Assembly: GCA_022702705.1 (NCBI GenBank) | Contig: CM040421.1 | Coordinates: 806,001-870,000, forward strand | Direction of reading: 5' to 3' | Length of the DNA: 64,000 bases | Origin: Papilionanthe hookeriana x Papilionanthe teres | Taxonomy: Eukaryota > Streptophyta > Magnoliopsida > Asparagales > Orchidaceae | In this document: in pieces, positions 1 to 10,662 of the stretch | Layout: every line of letters starts with the position of its first letter | How positions within the stretch are numbered: the stretch's first letter is position 1 | Made by a program: the position numbers and the translations under genes | The notes under the pieces: model-generated | Seen by the model: only the letters and a program-made list of their open reading frames with translations | Database searches by the model: none | Told to the model about the DNA's origin: nothing

Positions 1-146
1 ATAAAATTTTCCTTATTCTCTCTTCCAAATCAAAATCTTTTTTTTTCGATCTTTTCCCACTTCATTCCTGTTGAATTTAAAAATATAAAAGGAATAAATA
101 AAAAAAATGTCTCTAATAAACTTTTTCTTAATGTTCTTGTTCTTAG

Positions 147-181
147 TATAGCCCCTGATCCTTTTCCTTGTCTTTTCGCAG
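147..181 (+). promoter_or_regulatory. Candidate 3' splice site before the AlkB-like frame
   Basis: A pyrimidine-rich stretch with a CTGAT branch-point-like string ends in TTTTCGCAG at 173-181, five bases before the ATG at 186. Sequence left of it is AT-rich, like a plant intron. Introns are known in Ogre-type elements, but no donor site is visible in the window. Confidence 0.4.
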
Positions 182-185
182 GGAA

Positions 186-1794
186 ATGTCGAATGGGCGG
201 TTGGTCCTGAACTTTAGAAATGGCGTAAGCCTTGCACTCGACGAAAAGAGGGTGAAAGATGGAGCGATAATAGAGATTGACTCGGACTTCGCACCGGCGG
301 GCTGCGCAATACGAGGAAGGTGACCTGGGTCCTAGTTGATCGAGAAGACCGCCCGATCGGACGATAATGAAAGTGGGTTGCCCAAGCCACCAACCCGGCA
401 GCAGGAAAAGGAAAACAAACACTGAGGAGAAAAAGAGAATCAAGTCTGTAGTCGCTACAGTAGAGGGCAGGCTTGTCAGCGCCTCGCCCACAGAGATTCA
501 GGAAGTACGAAGAGCTACTTTCACAGCAACTCAGCGAAGAAATAAAAATCTCCGTATCCGCAATATGTTAACTAAACTAGCAGCGGACCGGCGCAACGAG
601 GCGATCGCTACTACCAATGTATATACTTCGAGGATACCGGTTTGCCGGGAACCTAAAGAAAGGAGGCCGACTCCAGGGATAACGAAGAGGCCGGAGAAAT
701 CTCGAGAAGATCAAAAGAAGGAAGGCTACCACGCCACCAGATAAAGCGACCAGTAATGCATGACCTTGTTGCAGAAGCAACCCCGGAGGATGTCCCGACG
801 AGACCATCCCTGAGGAGCCGAGGTATGCAGGAGAACGCGAAGGGATTGAGCCATATATCCCACAGTACGTCACCAGACCTCGCCATTTGCAGATTATTCC
901 AGAATACGAGCTAGAAAGAATGCAGAATGTCGAGAAGCAAACTTTTGAATACTTCGAGAGAATCAGAGGCAGGAGGATCAATATACTAAAGGCCTCGAGC
1001 TACATACAAACGTGTTCTCAGAATACGAACAACAACAAATCGTGGACTGCATCCGAGATTTGAAAAGAATGGGTCGAGCATGCCGCCTAAGAGAAAACAC
1101 TTACTCGGAACCCCGGAGATGGATGCCGGGGAAAGGAAGAATTACCATACAATGTGGATGCTTGCTACAACTTCGCGAGAAGACGGGAAGGGAAACCCAC
1201 GGGAATACTCCGCCATGGCAAGGTAGATCCAATGCCATTGTTCATCAAAAGGATGGTAAAGAGAATGATAATATGGAGGGTACTGCCAGCAGATTGCTTA
1301 CCCAACAGTTGCATTATTAACATTTACAAGCAAGGTGACTGCGTACCCCCGCACATAGATCACCACGACTTTGTCAGACCTTTCTGCACAGTTTCTTTTC
1401 TGAACGAGTGTAATATCATGTTCTGATCTGACCTCCGGATAGCGAGGCCTAGGTGAGTTCCGAGGGCCGAGTAAAGATACCATTACCGGTAGGTTCCGTC
1501 ATGATACTAAAGGGCAACGGTGCGGATGTCGCTAAACATTGCATACCGGGAGTACCAATGAAGCGAATCTCGGTTACTTTCGAAGGATGGATGACGGGAA
1601 AGCGACTTACCACTTCCGACCGGACCCGAGCTAGAGAGCCTCCGGCCTTACGAGTCGTGAGTTACATGAAAAATATCACACCTCCAACGTACATCCATAC
1701 GGCATCCTTGCCAAGGATGGCTTGGAAGGTGATGTTATTGACCATGTACCTCACTATTCGGACATGGATTTACGACGGATGCCTTTTTGGATAG
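186..1794 (+). pseudogene. AlkB-type 2OG-Fe(II) dioxygenase (ALKBH9/10-like RNA demethylase) frame, broken
   Basis: The region 980-1610 encodes most of a plant ALKBH9/10-type catalytic domain, the family that removes N6-methyladenosine from RNA. Visible landmarks are GLELHTNVFSEYEQQQIVD near the start, RWMPGKGRITIQ, DACYNFARR, GILRH, SCIINIYKQGDCVPPHIDHH with the HxD iron ligands, RPFCTVSFL, IPLPVGSVMILKGNGADVAK, then HC with the distal His ligand and KRISVTF with the 2-oxoglutarate Arg. The iron and 2OG residues are therefore retained. The frame is broken by shifts near 987, 1155 and 1450 and by a TGA near 1424. A candidate start at 186 follows a splice-acceptor-like site; 186-980 gives an unrecognised N-terminal part with a charged linker and further breaks. 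No introns interrupt the catalytic domain. It could be a retroelement-borne domain or a processed gene copy. Confidence 0.8.
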
Positions 1795-2123
1795 ATCGAC
1801 AAAGATCATACATAGTCCATTTTGAGTCTACATGGATTGTATGAGATGTATTCCAGACCGAGTTGCATGATGTATCTTCAACATGATTGGAATGAAAGTG
1901 ACCATGTCACATTTTGGCCTTCACCTCTTTTGTGCAAATTGACTGGGAAACGCCATTAAAGTTAAATGAACTTCGAACAAAGAACAAAAAAGAAACAAAA
2001 GAATAAAAGAAAACTTTTCTTTAAAAATCTAAAAAATGATGAACGCCAAATCCACATGAACATTAAATGAACGATAAGGCAAATTTGAATCGTTGAAGGA
2101 CAAACAAAATAAACACAAATCTC
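1795..2123. other. Unassigned spacer after the AlkB-like frame
   Basis: This stretch is AT-rich with no coding signal. It lies between the AlkB-like stop codon and the first tandem array, in the position of a 3' UTR. Confidence 0.5.
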
Positions 2124-2296
2124 AAATCAAATCTCAATCAAATTCAAATTCAACCTTCCAGATTTTAAATCAAATCTCAATCAAATTCAAATTCAACCTT
2201 CCCGATTTTAAATCAAATCTCAATCAAATTTAAATTCAACCTTCCAGATCTCAAATCAAATCTCAATCAGATTCTAATTCAACCTTCCAAATCTAA
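2124..2296. repeat. 43-bp tandem repeat, four copies
   Basis: The string AAATCAAATCTCAATCA starts at 2124, 2167, 2210 and 2253, an exact 43-bp step; the later copies carry substitutions. It lies in the 3' UTR of the giant element. Confidence 0.9.
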
Positions 2297-2595
2297 AATC
2301 CAATCTGTTCTACTTTCTCCCTTGTCTGGGATGGAAGCGGTTGATTCCATTGACACGGAGCCATGAGGTTTTCGATTCGAATCTGATGGCGAGGAATTAT
2401 ATCCAATCCAAACCAGCAACTTTCGATCAACTCTTTTGAATGGGATATGTAACATCTACATATTCTCTCCTAATCTGTTTCTTTCCACAAAAATCTTTTA
2501 CAACTCTCATGAAATTCGTGAAACACCCAAAATTCCACACTTTTCAAATCAACATTACAAATCTTTGCAAAATCTATTACCATCCAAATTCAAAT

Positions 2596-3100
2596 TCTTA
2601 GGGTTGAGGATTTTACATCCGAGACTGCATTGCTTTAGGATTCTTTCCCTATCGCAATGAAATAAATCAAAGTCAAACTTTTGGGGTTGAGGATTTTACA
2701 TCCGAGACTGCATTGCTTTAGGATTCTTTCCTTATCGCAATGAAATACATCAAAACTCAAATTCTTGGGGTTGAGGATTTTACATCCGAGACTGCATTGC
2801 TTTAGGATTCTTTCCTTATCGCAATGAAATACATCAAAACTCAAATTCTTGGGGTTGAGGATTTTACATCCGAGACTGCATTGCTTTAGGATTCTTTCCT
2901 TATCGCAATGAAATACATCAAAACTCAAATTCTTAGGGTTGAGGATTTTACATCCGAGACTGCATTGCTTTAGGATTCTTTCCCTATCACAATGAAATAC
3001 ATCAGAATCAAACTCTTGAGGTTAAGGATTTTACATCCAATACCGCATTGCTCTGAGATCTCTCCTCATTGCAATGACTCAATCCGATCAATTCAATTTT
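2596..3100. repeat. 84-bp tandem repeat, about six copies
   Basis: GGGTTGAGGATTTTACATCC starts at 2601, 2684, 2768, 2852 and 2936, with a diverged copy near 3019 and a trace near 3100. The inner copies are nearly identical, suggesting recent expansion. The open frame on - across 2635-2928 only reflects that 84 is a multiple of three. Confidence 0.92.
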
Positions 3101-3454
3101 CTTTTGAGGTTGAAGATGTCACATCTAAAACCACAAAATTCCAATTTTCATTTCAAGTTCAAATCCCTTCAAATTAATCTTAACAAAACTTCAATCTAAA
3201 TTGAAACTCAAACTAAAATCTAAGCTCACACATCAAAATTTAAACTGAAACAAAATGAAACCTAAATCGAAATTCCTCATATCTCATGATTTGGAGTTCA
3301 CCTCCTTTCCCTTTCCCCAGCAAGAGTTCAGGAATCTCCAGTATCAGAGATATACTTGACACTCCCCAGCAGAATTCTTTAATTTCGTCCTAAGTTTGTC
3401 ACTTGGACATCTGTGTTGGTTTCATTGATCTTTTCGGTCAACGCCAATACACGC

Positions 3455-3475
3455 GGTGTGCTTGGTTAGCACACC
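3455..3475. other. Perfect 8-bp hairpin beside the LTR
   Basis: GGTGTGCT and AGCACACC flank a 5-nt loop, 20 bp before the LTR start. It could be an RNA structure near the plus-strand priming site; its function is unknown. Confidence 0.55.
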
Positions 3476-3481
3476 ACATCT

Positions 3482-3495
3482 ATTGGGGGTCCATT
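3482..3495 (+). other. Candidate polypurine tract of the giant element
   Basis: ATTGGGGGTCCATT directly precedes TGTTGACCTC, the start of the LTR. A short G-run next to the 3' LTR is typical of plant Ty3/gypsy elements. It is not a clean purine run, so the assignment is tentative. Confidence 0.45.
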
Positions 3496-3739
3496 TGTTG
3501 ACCTCATTTTTGATGTGGTCTTCTCTTTCCTCTTTAGTACATAGGATCTAGCCTTAGGCTTTTCCTTTGACTATCTTAGAGGACTAGAAGTGGAACCCGC
3601 CACTTAGAAATTCAAGCCACTTCTAAACTCCCTGAAAACTCCACAAACTTGATTGTAAACCCCTAATCACCTAGAGGGTTGAAATCAAATGTGGAAGTTT
3701 AAAGGATGAGTTCCTATAAGACTCTTTGGCCTTAGGACT

Positions 3740-5350
3740 GCCCTGGGTGGCTTGGTCTGGTGAAGGGCTGACTTAGCCTACCCAAAACCCTACACCCGCC
3801 TAGCCTACCCAAAACCCTTGAAATTACCCAAATTTTTCAAAAAAATCTCCAAATACCCAAAATTCCTCAAAACCAATCCCAAACATTCCCACATTACTCA
3901 AATTGATCATTCATAGCCAAAAATACCCAAAATTCCAAAAATACCCCCCAATACCCTCCAAATACCCAAAATGCCCCTCTTAGCCAAAAAAATCCAAAAA
4001 TTCAGAAAATTCCCAGAAAATTTCAGAAAATCCCAAATATTCCCAATTTCATTTTGTCCAACTATACCATGGGCCAATTTTGTCAATTTGCCCCTCTTTG
4101 TGAAAATCCCCAATTTGACCCATTTTAACCCAAAATGAACCCAATGTCAAACCAAACCTACCCAATTGACCCAAATTCTGGTCCAATTCAATTCTAAACT
4201 TCAATTCAACATCCCCAACACCAATCTAGACCAAATACAAGTCCAATTTGATTGGAATTTGAACCCAATTTCATTTTGGACCTTAAAGCCCAATTTGGAC
4301 CCATGACCCAAACTTAGTCCAAACTAACCCAATCAACTCCAATTAACCCCAAAACTTTTCTAAACCTTCTTTAACATCCCCAAAAACAAAACAATAACAT
4401 GATTTACCCAAAATTTGGACCCAAACCCCACTCAAATTCAACCCAAAACCAAAAAGCCCAATTTTGACATAAACCCAAACCTAACCTAAATAAGCCCAAA
4501 CCCCAAAATCAAAACCCAACCAAAGTCAAAACCTCTTTGAGACATTCCTATAAACATTTCACAACATTAATTTTACATCAATTTCAACCCTAGCCCAACA
4601 TTGGCCCAAGTTAGCCCAATTTGACCTACATTGGCCCATTTACCAAAGAGGTCCAAATACAACCCCATTCAAACCCAAACCACCTCAAATTTATTCCAAA
4701 TCACTCATGAAACATCCCTAAACCAAACCCAACAATTATTTGGCCCAAGCCTTTACCAAACTTTCATTCTAAAGTCCATTTTAAAATCCAAAGGCCCACT
4801 TCCCTAAACCATTTTAAAAGCCCATCTTCACTAAATTTCAAAGGCCCAAACTTCATGCTAAAGCCCATATGACATTGTTTTCATCACCCCATTAATTAAT
4901 ATCATCCCTTAAGTCCTAAATCAATCATCAAATAATCCTAAATTAGGCCTCATGCCAAAATCACCCATAAGTCCCAAAAATTCAAAACCTTCTTTCATGT
5001 AAGTGACCAAGCTTTGTCCCAAGCCATAGGTGAGCCAAAGACAAGCCATGTACAAGCCATATGAAGCCATGGGATGTTTGACATGTGACCATGCCTAAAG
5101 TAGCAAGAGGAGGGCCCCCTTTCTTAAACATTCATTAGGCTTTTTAACCCCTTCCATGTTACACACTAAACCAAGATTAGCCACATCACTTTAGATGGGG
5201 ACTTCACCACCCCTTTCTAGCTGATGCAAATGATCCTCTCTGAGCCCAAATTAGCCATGGGGAGGTGAACCTAACCCAAAATCATGGCTTGGACCAAATC
5301 AAGCCAAAATGGCCTCTCCCCCATACCATTTTAATCCAAGCCCTTTACAC
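3740..5350 (+). other. Strand-asymmetric C/A-rich block in the LTR (U3 side)
   Basis: About 1.6 kb is dominated by CCCAAA-, ACCCAA- and CCAAATT-like strings with little G. The inverted copy (45560-47120) is correspondingly G/T-rich with many GGGTTT and TTTGGG runs. The G-rich strand has repeated G3 runs that could form G-quadruplexes. It lies upstream of the TATA box. Confidence 0.8.
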
Positions 5351-5601
5351 ATGTCCATGGCTAATTGACTGCACAAACCTCCAGCCCTGACCCACCTGGA
5401 CCTGAGGGTGACCCATGCTCGCTAGGCCGACCGCCCTGGATCACCGGAAAACACCACACCCGAGAGCTCACATGTGAGCCAACATTGAAATTCTCCCTGC
5501 TCGAGCCGCCCCAAGTCCGAGTCGTCGCCATGGCTGTTCTTCCTTGACCTAAGCAGCTGATCCCAAGCCCTAACTCCCCCGGGAGGCCCTCCGACCTCTC
5601 C

Positions 5602-5609
5602 TATTTAAA
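5602..5609 (+). promoter_or_regulatory. TATA box of the giant LTR
   Basis: TATTTAAA sits in a pyrimidine-rich setting (CCTCTC before, CCCCACCTCTC after), like plant TATA promoters. The inverted copy keeps it at 45299-45306. It suggests transcription to the right here and gives the LTR orientation. Confidence 0.55.
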
Positions 5610-6179
5610 CCCCACCTCTCTCGGCCATGGAAGATGTGCTCGAACCAACCTTAAGGAAACTCGCCAAAATCATTCCGGACCACTCTCCACACATAGAACA
5701 TTTGATTCCCACTGGATTCCAGCCCCAATTCCCTCCAGCTGAGCTCAATTTTGAGTTCAAATTTCGGCATAAAAACCAGGATACTTCTTCGCAGTGAGCC
5801 AATCCCCAAATTGGTTGGTTCTACACCTTCACCAAACTAAGAGAAGAAGTTTACCAGCAAAAACCCCCTCACCAGGCCAGCCATTGCTTCCAGCCTCCAA
5901 GCTTTGTGATCGTGCTTGGTCGAAATCATACCTAGACAATTCACCGAGCCGAGGACTTCATCCGGAGCTTGCTTGGACCCAATCGAAGGTGACACAACTC
6001 TCGGATTGAAGCTTCACTTCTCTGAGCAAAGGTATGGACTCACTCTTCTTCCCGAGCTTACAGAGATTCTCTATTTAATTTGAGTCAATTTCAATATATG
6101 TTTACCGTATGGATGTGTTCGCCTCCTCAAGAAGAATCCATAGAGCATAAGAACACGAAAATCCATTGAGAATCGAGTG

Positions 6180-6400
6180 AGAAATTAGGGTTAGAAGGTT
6201 GACAGTCACGGGTGCACACCAGTCGTAGACGATGACTGGGAGCCATCGGATCAAGCGTGTATCGAGCGGACGGTCTGGATTGAGCCAGACAGCGTGATGG
6301 TACGTGAACCGGGGGGCCCTGGAGCGCTGAGTCGGATGGCGGCACCGAATTAAAAGACGACACGCTGCGTTTCGGAGATGCCTAGGTTGAGCTGGCGTCG
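6180..6400. other. GC-rich block in the giant LTR, left copy
   Basis: A short CpG-containing block stands out in AT-rich LTR sequence. The counterpart at 44500-44710 is much denser in CpG, consistent with loss of methylated CpG in the left copy. No coding content is recognised. Confidence 0.55.
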
Positions 6401-8129
6401 CGTGGATAAGTAGGAAATTAGGGTATTTTTTGATTTATTTAATTCCCTAAACTTCAAAAATGCATAACTTTGTGTAGAAAAATCAGAAAAATAAAATAAA
6501 AATACCTTCTTGCTTAGTGAACAGAGGAGAATAATGTGGAAAAGAAATCATTTAATTTCATTGAGTATTTGATTTTTAATAATTTATTTACTCTCTGCAC
6601 ATTTTCAATTCTCCATGCATGTATACAATTCACCATTGCATGAGACCGTAGGGCTTTTGAAGCCTCTGAATTTGGGAACATTCCTTGAATTTTCCAAAGT
6701 CAGAGGCCACCCCTATGAAGAGTTATTAATTTTTCAATTCTAGGTTACTATTATGAGTATTTTAATTCTAATAATTAGCATGTTGTGAAATAAATTCTAG
6801 GAAAATTTGGTGATGTTTCTTATGACCAGAGGACCCTAGGAAAAATGGTTTTTGAGTTAACTCACTTGTAGTAACCCTAATTGACTTAAACACCCAAAAT
6901 GGAGATTTAATTAATTAGAGCTAATCATACATCAAATTGACTTGAAATCAATTCTCCACTGACCTTTAGGATTAGAGGAACCCATCATAAAAGTTTGAAG
7001 TCAATTGGACTTGGTTAGCCAAACTTAAACTTTAAAAATTCATAACTTTCAAAATCCTTTTCAAAAATTCACCAAATTGGTTTTGGAGCCTCTCTAATAT
7101 CAGGGGAATTTAAGAAAATTAAAATTGCAATTTTCCAAAAAAGTTGATTTTTTGTATTATTTTAATATTTTTAATAATTAAAAAATAATAAAAATCACAA
7201 AAATAATAAAATTTACCAAAATATCACATTTTGAATTTTAATCACTTAGGAACAAACCCCATATTTTTCTTAAGTCTCTATGATGAGATATTAAATTTTA
7301 AAGCCCTAAGGTAATTTTAAAATTAAAAAAAATGTATTTTCTAGCATTTCAACTAAAATAATTCTAATAAATCAAAGAAAAATCAGAAAATTATAAAAAT
7401 TGGTTCTCTGGTTTCCTTGGTATCAGAGAGATTTTTTAAAAATATAAAATTTATTTTTCAACCTTTATTTTATTTTTAAATTAATTAATACTCCAAAACT
7501 AAAAATAATTATAATAAAAATAATATAATTCAAAAAAATCACCAAAATTGGTCTAAGTGGTCCTCTGGTCATTAGGAATGTCCCATAATTTTCTTAAGGA
7601 TAGAAACTTTCCCTTGGTCATGTTATTAAATTTTCCTTTAAAATTCTTATTTTCCACCAAAAATAATTACATAAATAAATTAAATACAGAAAAATCACAT
7701 TTTCTCCTCTAATTTCTTGATTGACATATGAGTGAAGTTACATAAAAATTTCAAATTCATTTAAGCTCAATTTAGTGAATTATGGAATTAGTAAGCATAA
7801 AGGGCAAAATGGTAATTAAAATTTTAACCTATAATTAAAAATTTTAGGTTTAATTAAAAGGATGGGTAAAATATTTGATATTAAGTTGATTTTGGATGTT
7901 TGAAACTTAGGTATTTAAAGGGTAGAAACCTACCAAGTAATTTGAAAGTAATCAAAATAAACCTTAATTAAATAATTAATTAAATTTGGAAGAATAATAA
8001 AAAAATTAGAATTATTAAAATAGGGATATTATTAGGAAGAAATTTATTCTTTAATCTAAGAATCCCTAAATTAATCACCTTAACAATATTCAATTCCTAA
8101 TGAAAATGATAATACAAATTCAAAACTTA

Positions 8130-8545
8130 AAATGCTTAATAATTAAATTAAATTAAAATTAAAACATTTAAATTAAATCCTTTTAAAATTTCAATTAAAT
8201 TAATACTATAACAATTTAAATTAAATCATCCCTAAAGCATAAAAAAATAAAATATTAAATTAAAATTAAAAGAAAATAATAAAATTAAATTAAAATTTAA
8301 ATTAAATTAAAATTAAAAAAAATAAAACCAAATTAAAATTTAAATTAAAATTTAAATTAAATTAAATTAAATTAAATCACATTAAATTAAATTAAATTAA
8401 AACATATTAAATTAAATTAAATTAAATAAAAAAAAACAAAATCAATTTAAAATAACATTAAAATTAAATAAATAAAATTAAATTAAAATTAAAACCAAAC
8501 CAAATTAAATTAAAATTAAATTAAATTAAATTAAATTGAATATAA
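8130..8545. repeat. AATTA-type microsatellite in the giant LTR, left copy
   Basis: Irregular runs of AAATTAAATT and AAATTAAAATT fill about 0.4 kb. The inverted copy has the matching TTTAATTTAA array at 42450-42730, of different length, as expected of slippage. Confidence 0.85.
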
Positions 8546-9111
8546 CATCACTTAAGACATAAAGAATTCAAAAATAAATCTAAAACAACTTGAACACTAT
8601 TCCAAACTTAAACCCATTAATTGAAATTAAGTCGAATCACAAATCACTTAAACATCGATTTGCCCTCAAAAGCTCTTGTTGTCATAACTCCTAAATGGAG
8701 TGTTAAGTGAAGTATTACTTCACTCATAGGATATTCAAATGTCCTAGTTCACTGAGCAAGATAAAAAAACATGAACTCCTGGATAATTAATTCATTATAT
8801 AATTAAATTCTCTTGGACTTAAAATAATCCTAAAAGTATTGAAAAGATGTTTAAGATTCGTCTTAAGCACTTCCTCAGTACGATAGGATGTTTATAAGAA
8901 CAACTGAACTTAATTGTTCTTTGATGAAGAAAATCATCCTCAAACCAAAACAAGAGAACCTAGACGTCATAGGAGATGACTAGCTATAGGATTAGGAACT
9001 TGGTAGAAAACCATAACCCTTCCCTTAGCTTTTCCTAGAAACTTGCTTTAAATGCTTAAATATTCTAAATTGTGTTTAAGTGTAGCCTGGGATGACGGGA
9101 AGACCCTCCAG

Positions 9112-9185
9112 GTATGCTTTTATTTTATTGCAATTTACCTTCTTGCAATTTACTTTATTGCAAATGCACTTATTTTTCTTGCATG
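9112..9185. repeat. Short TTGCAATTTAC repeats in the giant LTR
   Basis: TTGCAATTTAC-like units alternate with TTATT. The right copy carries a longer version (41826-41908). They follow a conserved block with GATGACGGGAAGACC. Confidence 0.7.
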
Positions 9186-10290
9186 ATAAGCAACTGTTGC
9201 ATGAAAATCTACACCTTTAGGATAGTCCCTAAAACTGAAACCAAAACTAAATTAAAAGTCATTACAAGATAAAATTCACCGCCACAACATTTCAAAATAT
9301 AAAACAACTCAAAATTTAATCACAATCAGAATACAAAACTACAATTATAACTAAATTAAAACGTCTTGTTGGATGATCGAGAATACCTCGGATGATGTAA
9401 CCTACGTGTTGCTAACGGGATTTCCCACGGTCTAAATGAAAGTGTGGAACTCATTTAGTTGAGTTTAGCAAATTCATCTGGACTAAGTGAATCTAATAAA
9501 AATAACGATGCCGGAAGGATGGAACCGTGAGATCTTAATCGGTGTTGTTATAATCAACTTTAAGATTTGTTTTAATTAAAACATAAAAAAACACTTGGAC
9601 TTTAAGATTTCTAAAACCAAACTTCTCTCCTCTCTTTTGATTACAATCTTCTAAAACTAAACCTCTGCAACAACAAGAAGCTCGGAGCATGGTGGCCAGC
9701 ACGGCCATCGTTATCTGCAAAACCTAAGTCTACTTCAGCAAAACTTTCTTAGAATTAAATAACCAAGCCATAGGATTTCGAGGTAGTTTGCCTAGTGCAA
9801 CATAAATCCTCAACCTTTTGTTAGGCATTTGTATTGTAAATTAAGCCCTAATCGGTCTTAGGACTCCGAGGTAGTTGTTCGATACGACATAAACCCTCAC
9901 ATCTTCGAGGCTACTTGTATGATCATGTCATACGAACATAAGTCCTAATCAATTAAAATTGGCAAGATCAAAACATTAAATAAACATTAGGACTTTCCTA
10001 AATTCAAGCCAAACAATAGGATAGTCGGGAAATTACCGAAGTTCGCTTCGAATCTGTAATTTCTCCTACCTTTCTTCCTTTGAATTCCCAAAACAAAATG
10101 TTCCAAACTTGATTCATTCCTTATTGAAATTCCAAAATTCAATCCCTTGAAAACTTAACCTTTGAGATTCTTGAGAGCAGAATTACTGATTATTATCGAG
10201 AGTTTTCTTAAGTGATTCCCGTCACTTAAGATGTAATTAACTATAGGGGCTTGCCCTTATAGGGAATTTTAAGAACCAAGGTAATATAAA

Positions 10291-10320
10291 CCCTGCTTAA
10301 TTCATTTATATTAAGCAGGG
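10291..10320. other. Perfect 10-bp hairpin near the LTR 3' end
   Basis: CCCTGCTTAA and TTAAGCAGGG flank a 10-nt loop. The right copy keeps an imperfect form near 40672-40702. It lies about 340 bp before the LTR end, so it could fold in the RNA leader. Confidence 0.6.
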
Positions 10321-10662
10321 GAATTTGTCGGCTTATAAAATTGGTTCGCAGACCAAACGGATGTCACAAATCTTCTAGTTTATTTAATCGAGCCCCATCA
10401 CCAAACAGTGTGTCTATTCTTTGGGATAGATACATGGTTTGTGATGCGGTGCTCGTTTATATAAACTATTTGGGATGTGAGATCGGTTTGATTTCATATC
10501 TTTAAATTTTCAAATTTAAAAATTATTTTCTAAATCAAATACTACTTTCTAAATCATATATATATATATTTAAATTAAAATTAAAATTTAAAATTCGCCG
10601 ACAACTTCTGTTAGGCGACCCCTTTTCAAAATAAAACACATAACACAAAAATAAGCCGTACA

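Larger units (their letters stand above)
1..10662 (+). mobile_element. Giant LTR retrotransposon, 3' part (probable Tat-lineage Ty3/gypsy), truncated by window edge
   Basis: This entry joins the AlkB-like frame, two tandem arrays, a purine-rich tract and a 7.2-kb LTR. Its right end (10662) cuts the gag gene of an Athila-like element, as expected of an insertion. Orientation + rests on three observations: a plant-like TATA box at 5602-5609, a G-rich tract just before the LTR, and tandem arrays before the LTR, which are known in the 3' UTRs of Tat/Ogre/Retand elements. Gag-pol would lie left of the window, so the lineage is inferred. A contrary sign is a TCTGCTGGGGA string on - near 3373, which resembles the tRNA-Arg primer site of Tat elements; it is about 110 bp from the LTR edge rather than adjacent. 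Confidence 0.6.
3496..10662 (+). mobile_element. Giant LTR, 7167 bp (left copy)
   Basis: It begins TGTTGACC and ends GCCGTACA, so it has TG...CA termini. It matches 40357-47690 in inverted orientation along its whole length: the ends, the C/A-rich block, the TATA region, the GC-rich block, the AATTA array and the U5-side hairpin all correspond. No long open reading frame of known type lies in it. The 5-bp flanks do not match each other, so it is not a solo LTR; it fits the 3' LTR of an element whose other end is outside the window. Confidence 0.85.

Noticed and set aside
2635..2928. Repetitive protein frame on - (84-bp units)
   Set aside because: The frame stays open only because the DNA repeat is a multiple of three; there is no start context or known family.
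2596..3100. CRISPR-like look of regular repeats
   Set aside because: Units are contiguous 84-bp tandem copies without unique spacers, in a plant retrotransposon 3' region.
3300..3390. TCTGCTGGGGA on - as the primer-binding site of a 5' LTR, which would reverse the giant element
   Set aside because: It is ~110 bp from the LTR end fixed by the solo copy's TSD, whereas a PBS should be adjacent. TATA box and G-tract favour the + orientation. Kept as a caveat.
5365..6363. Several open frames in the giant LTR
   Set aside because: They are not conserved as frames in the second copy and match no family; they follow GC-rich composition.
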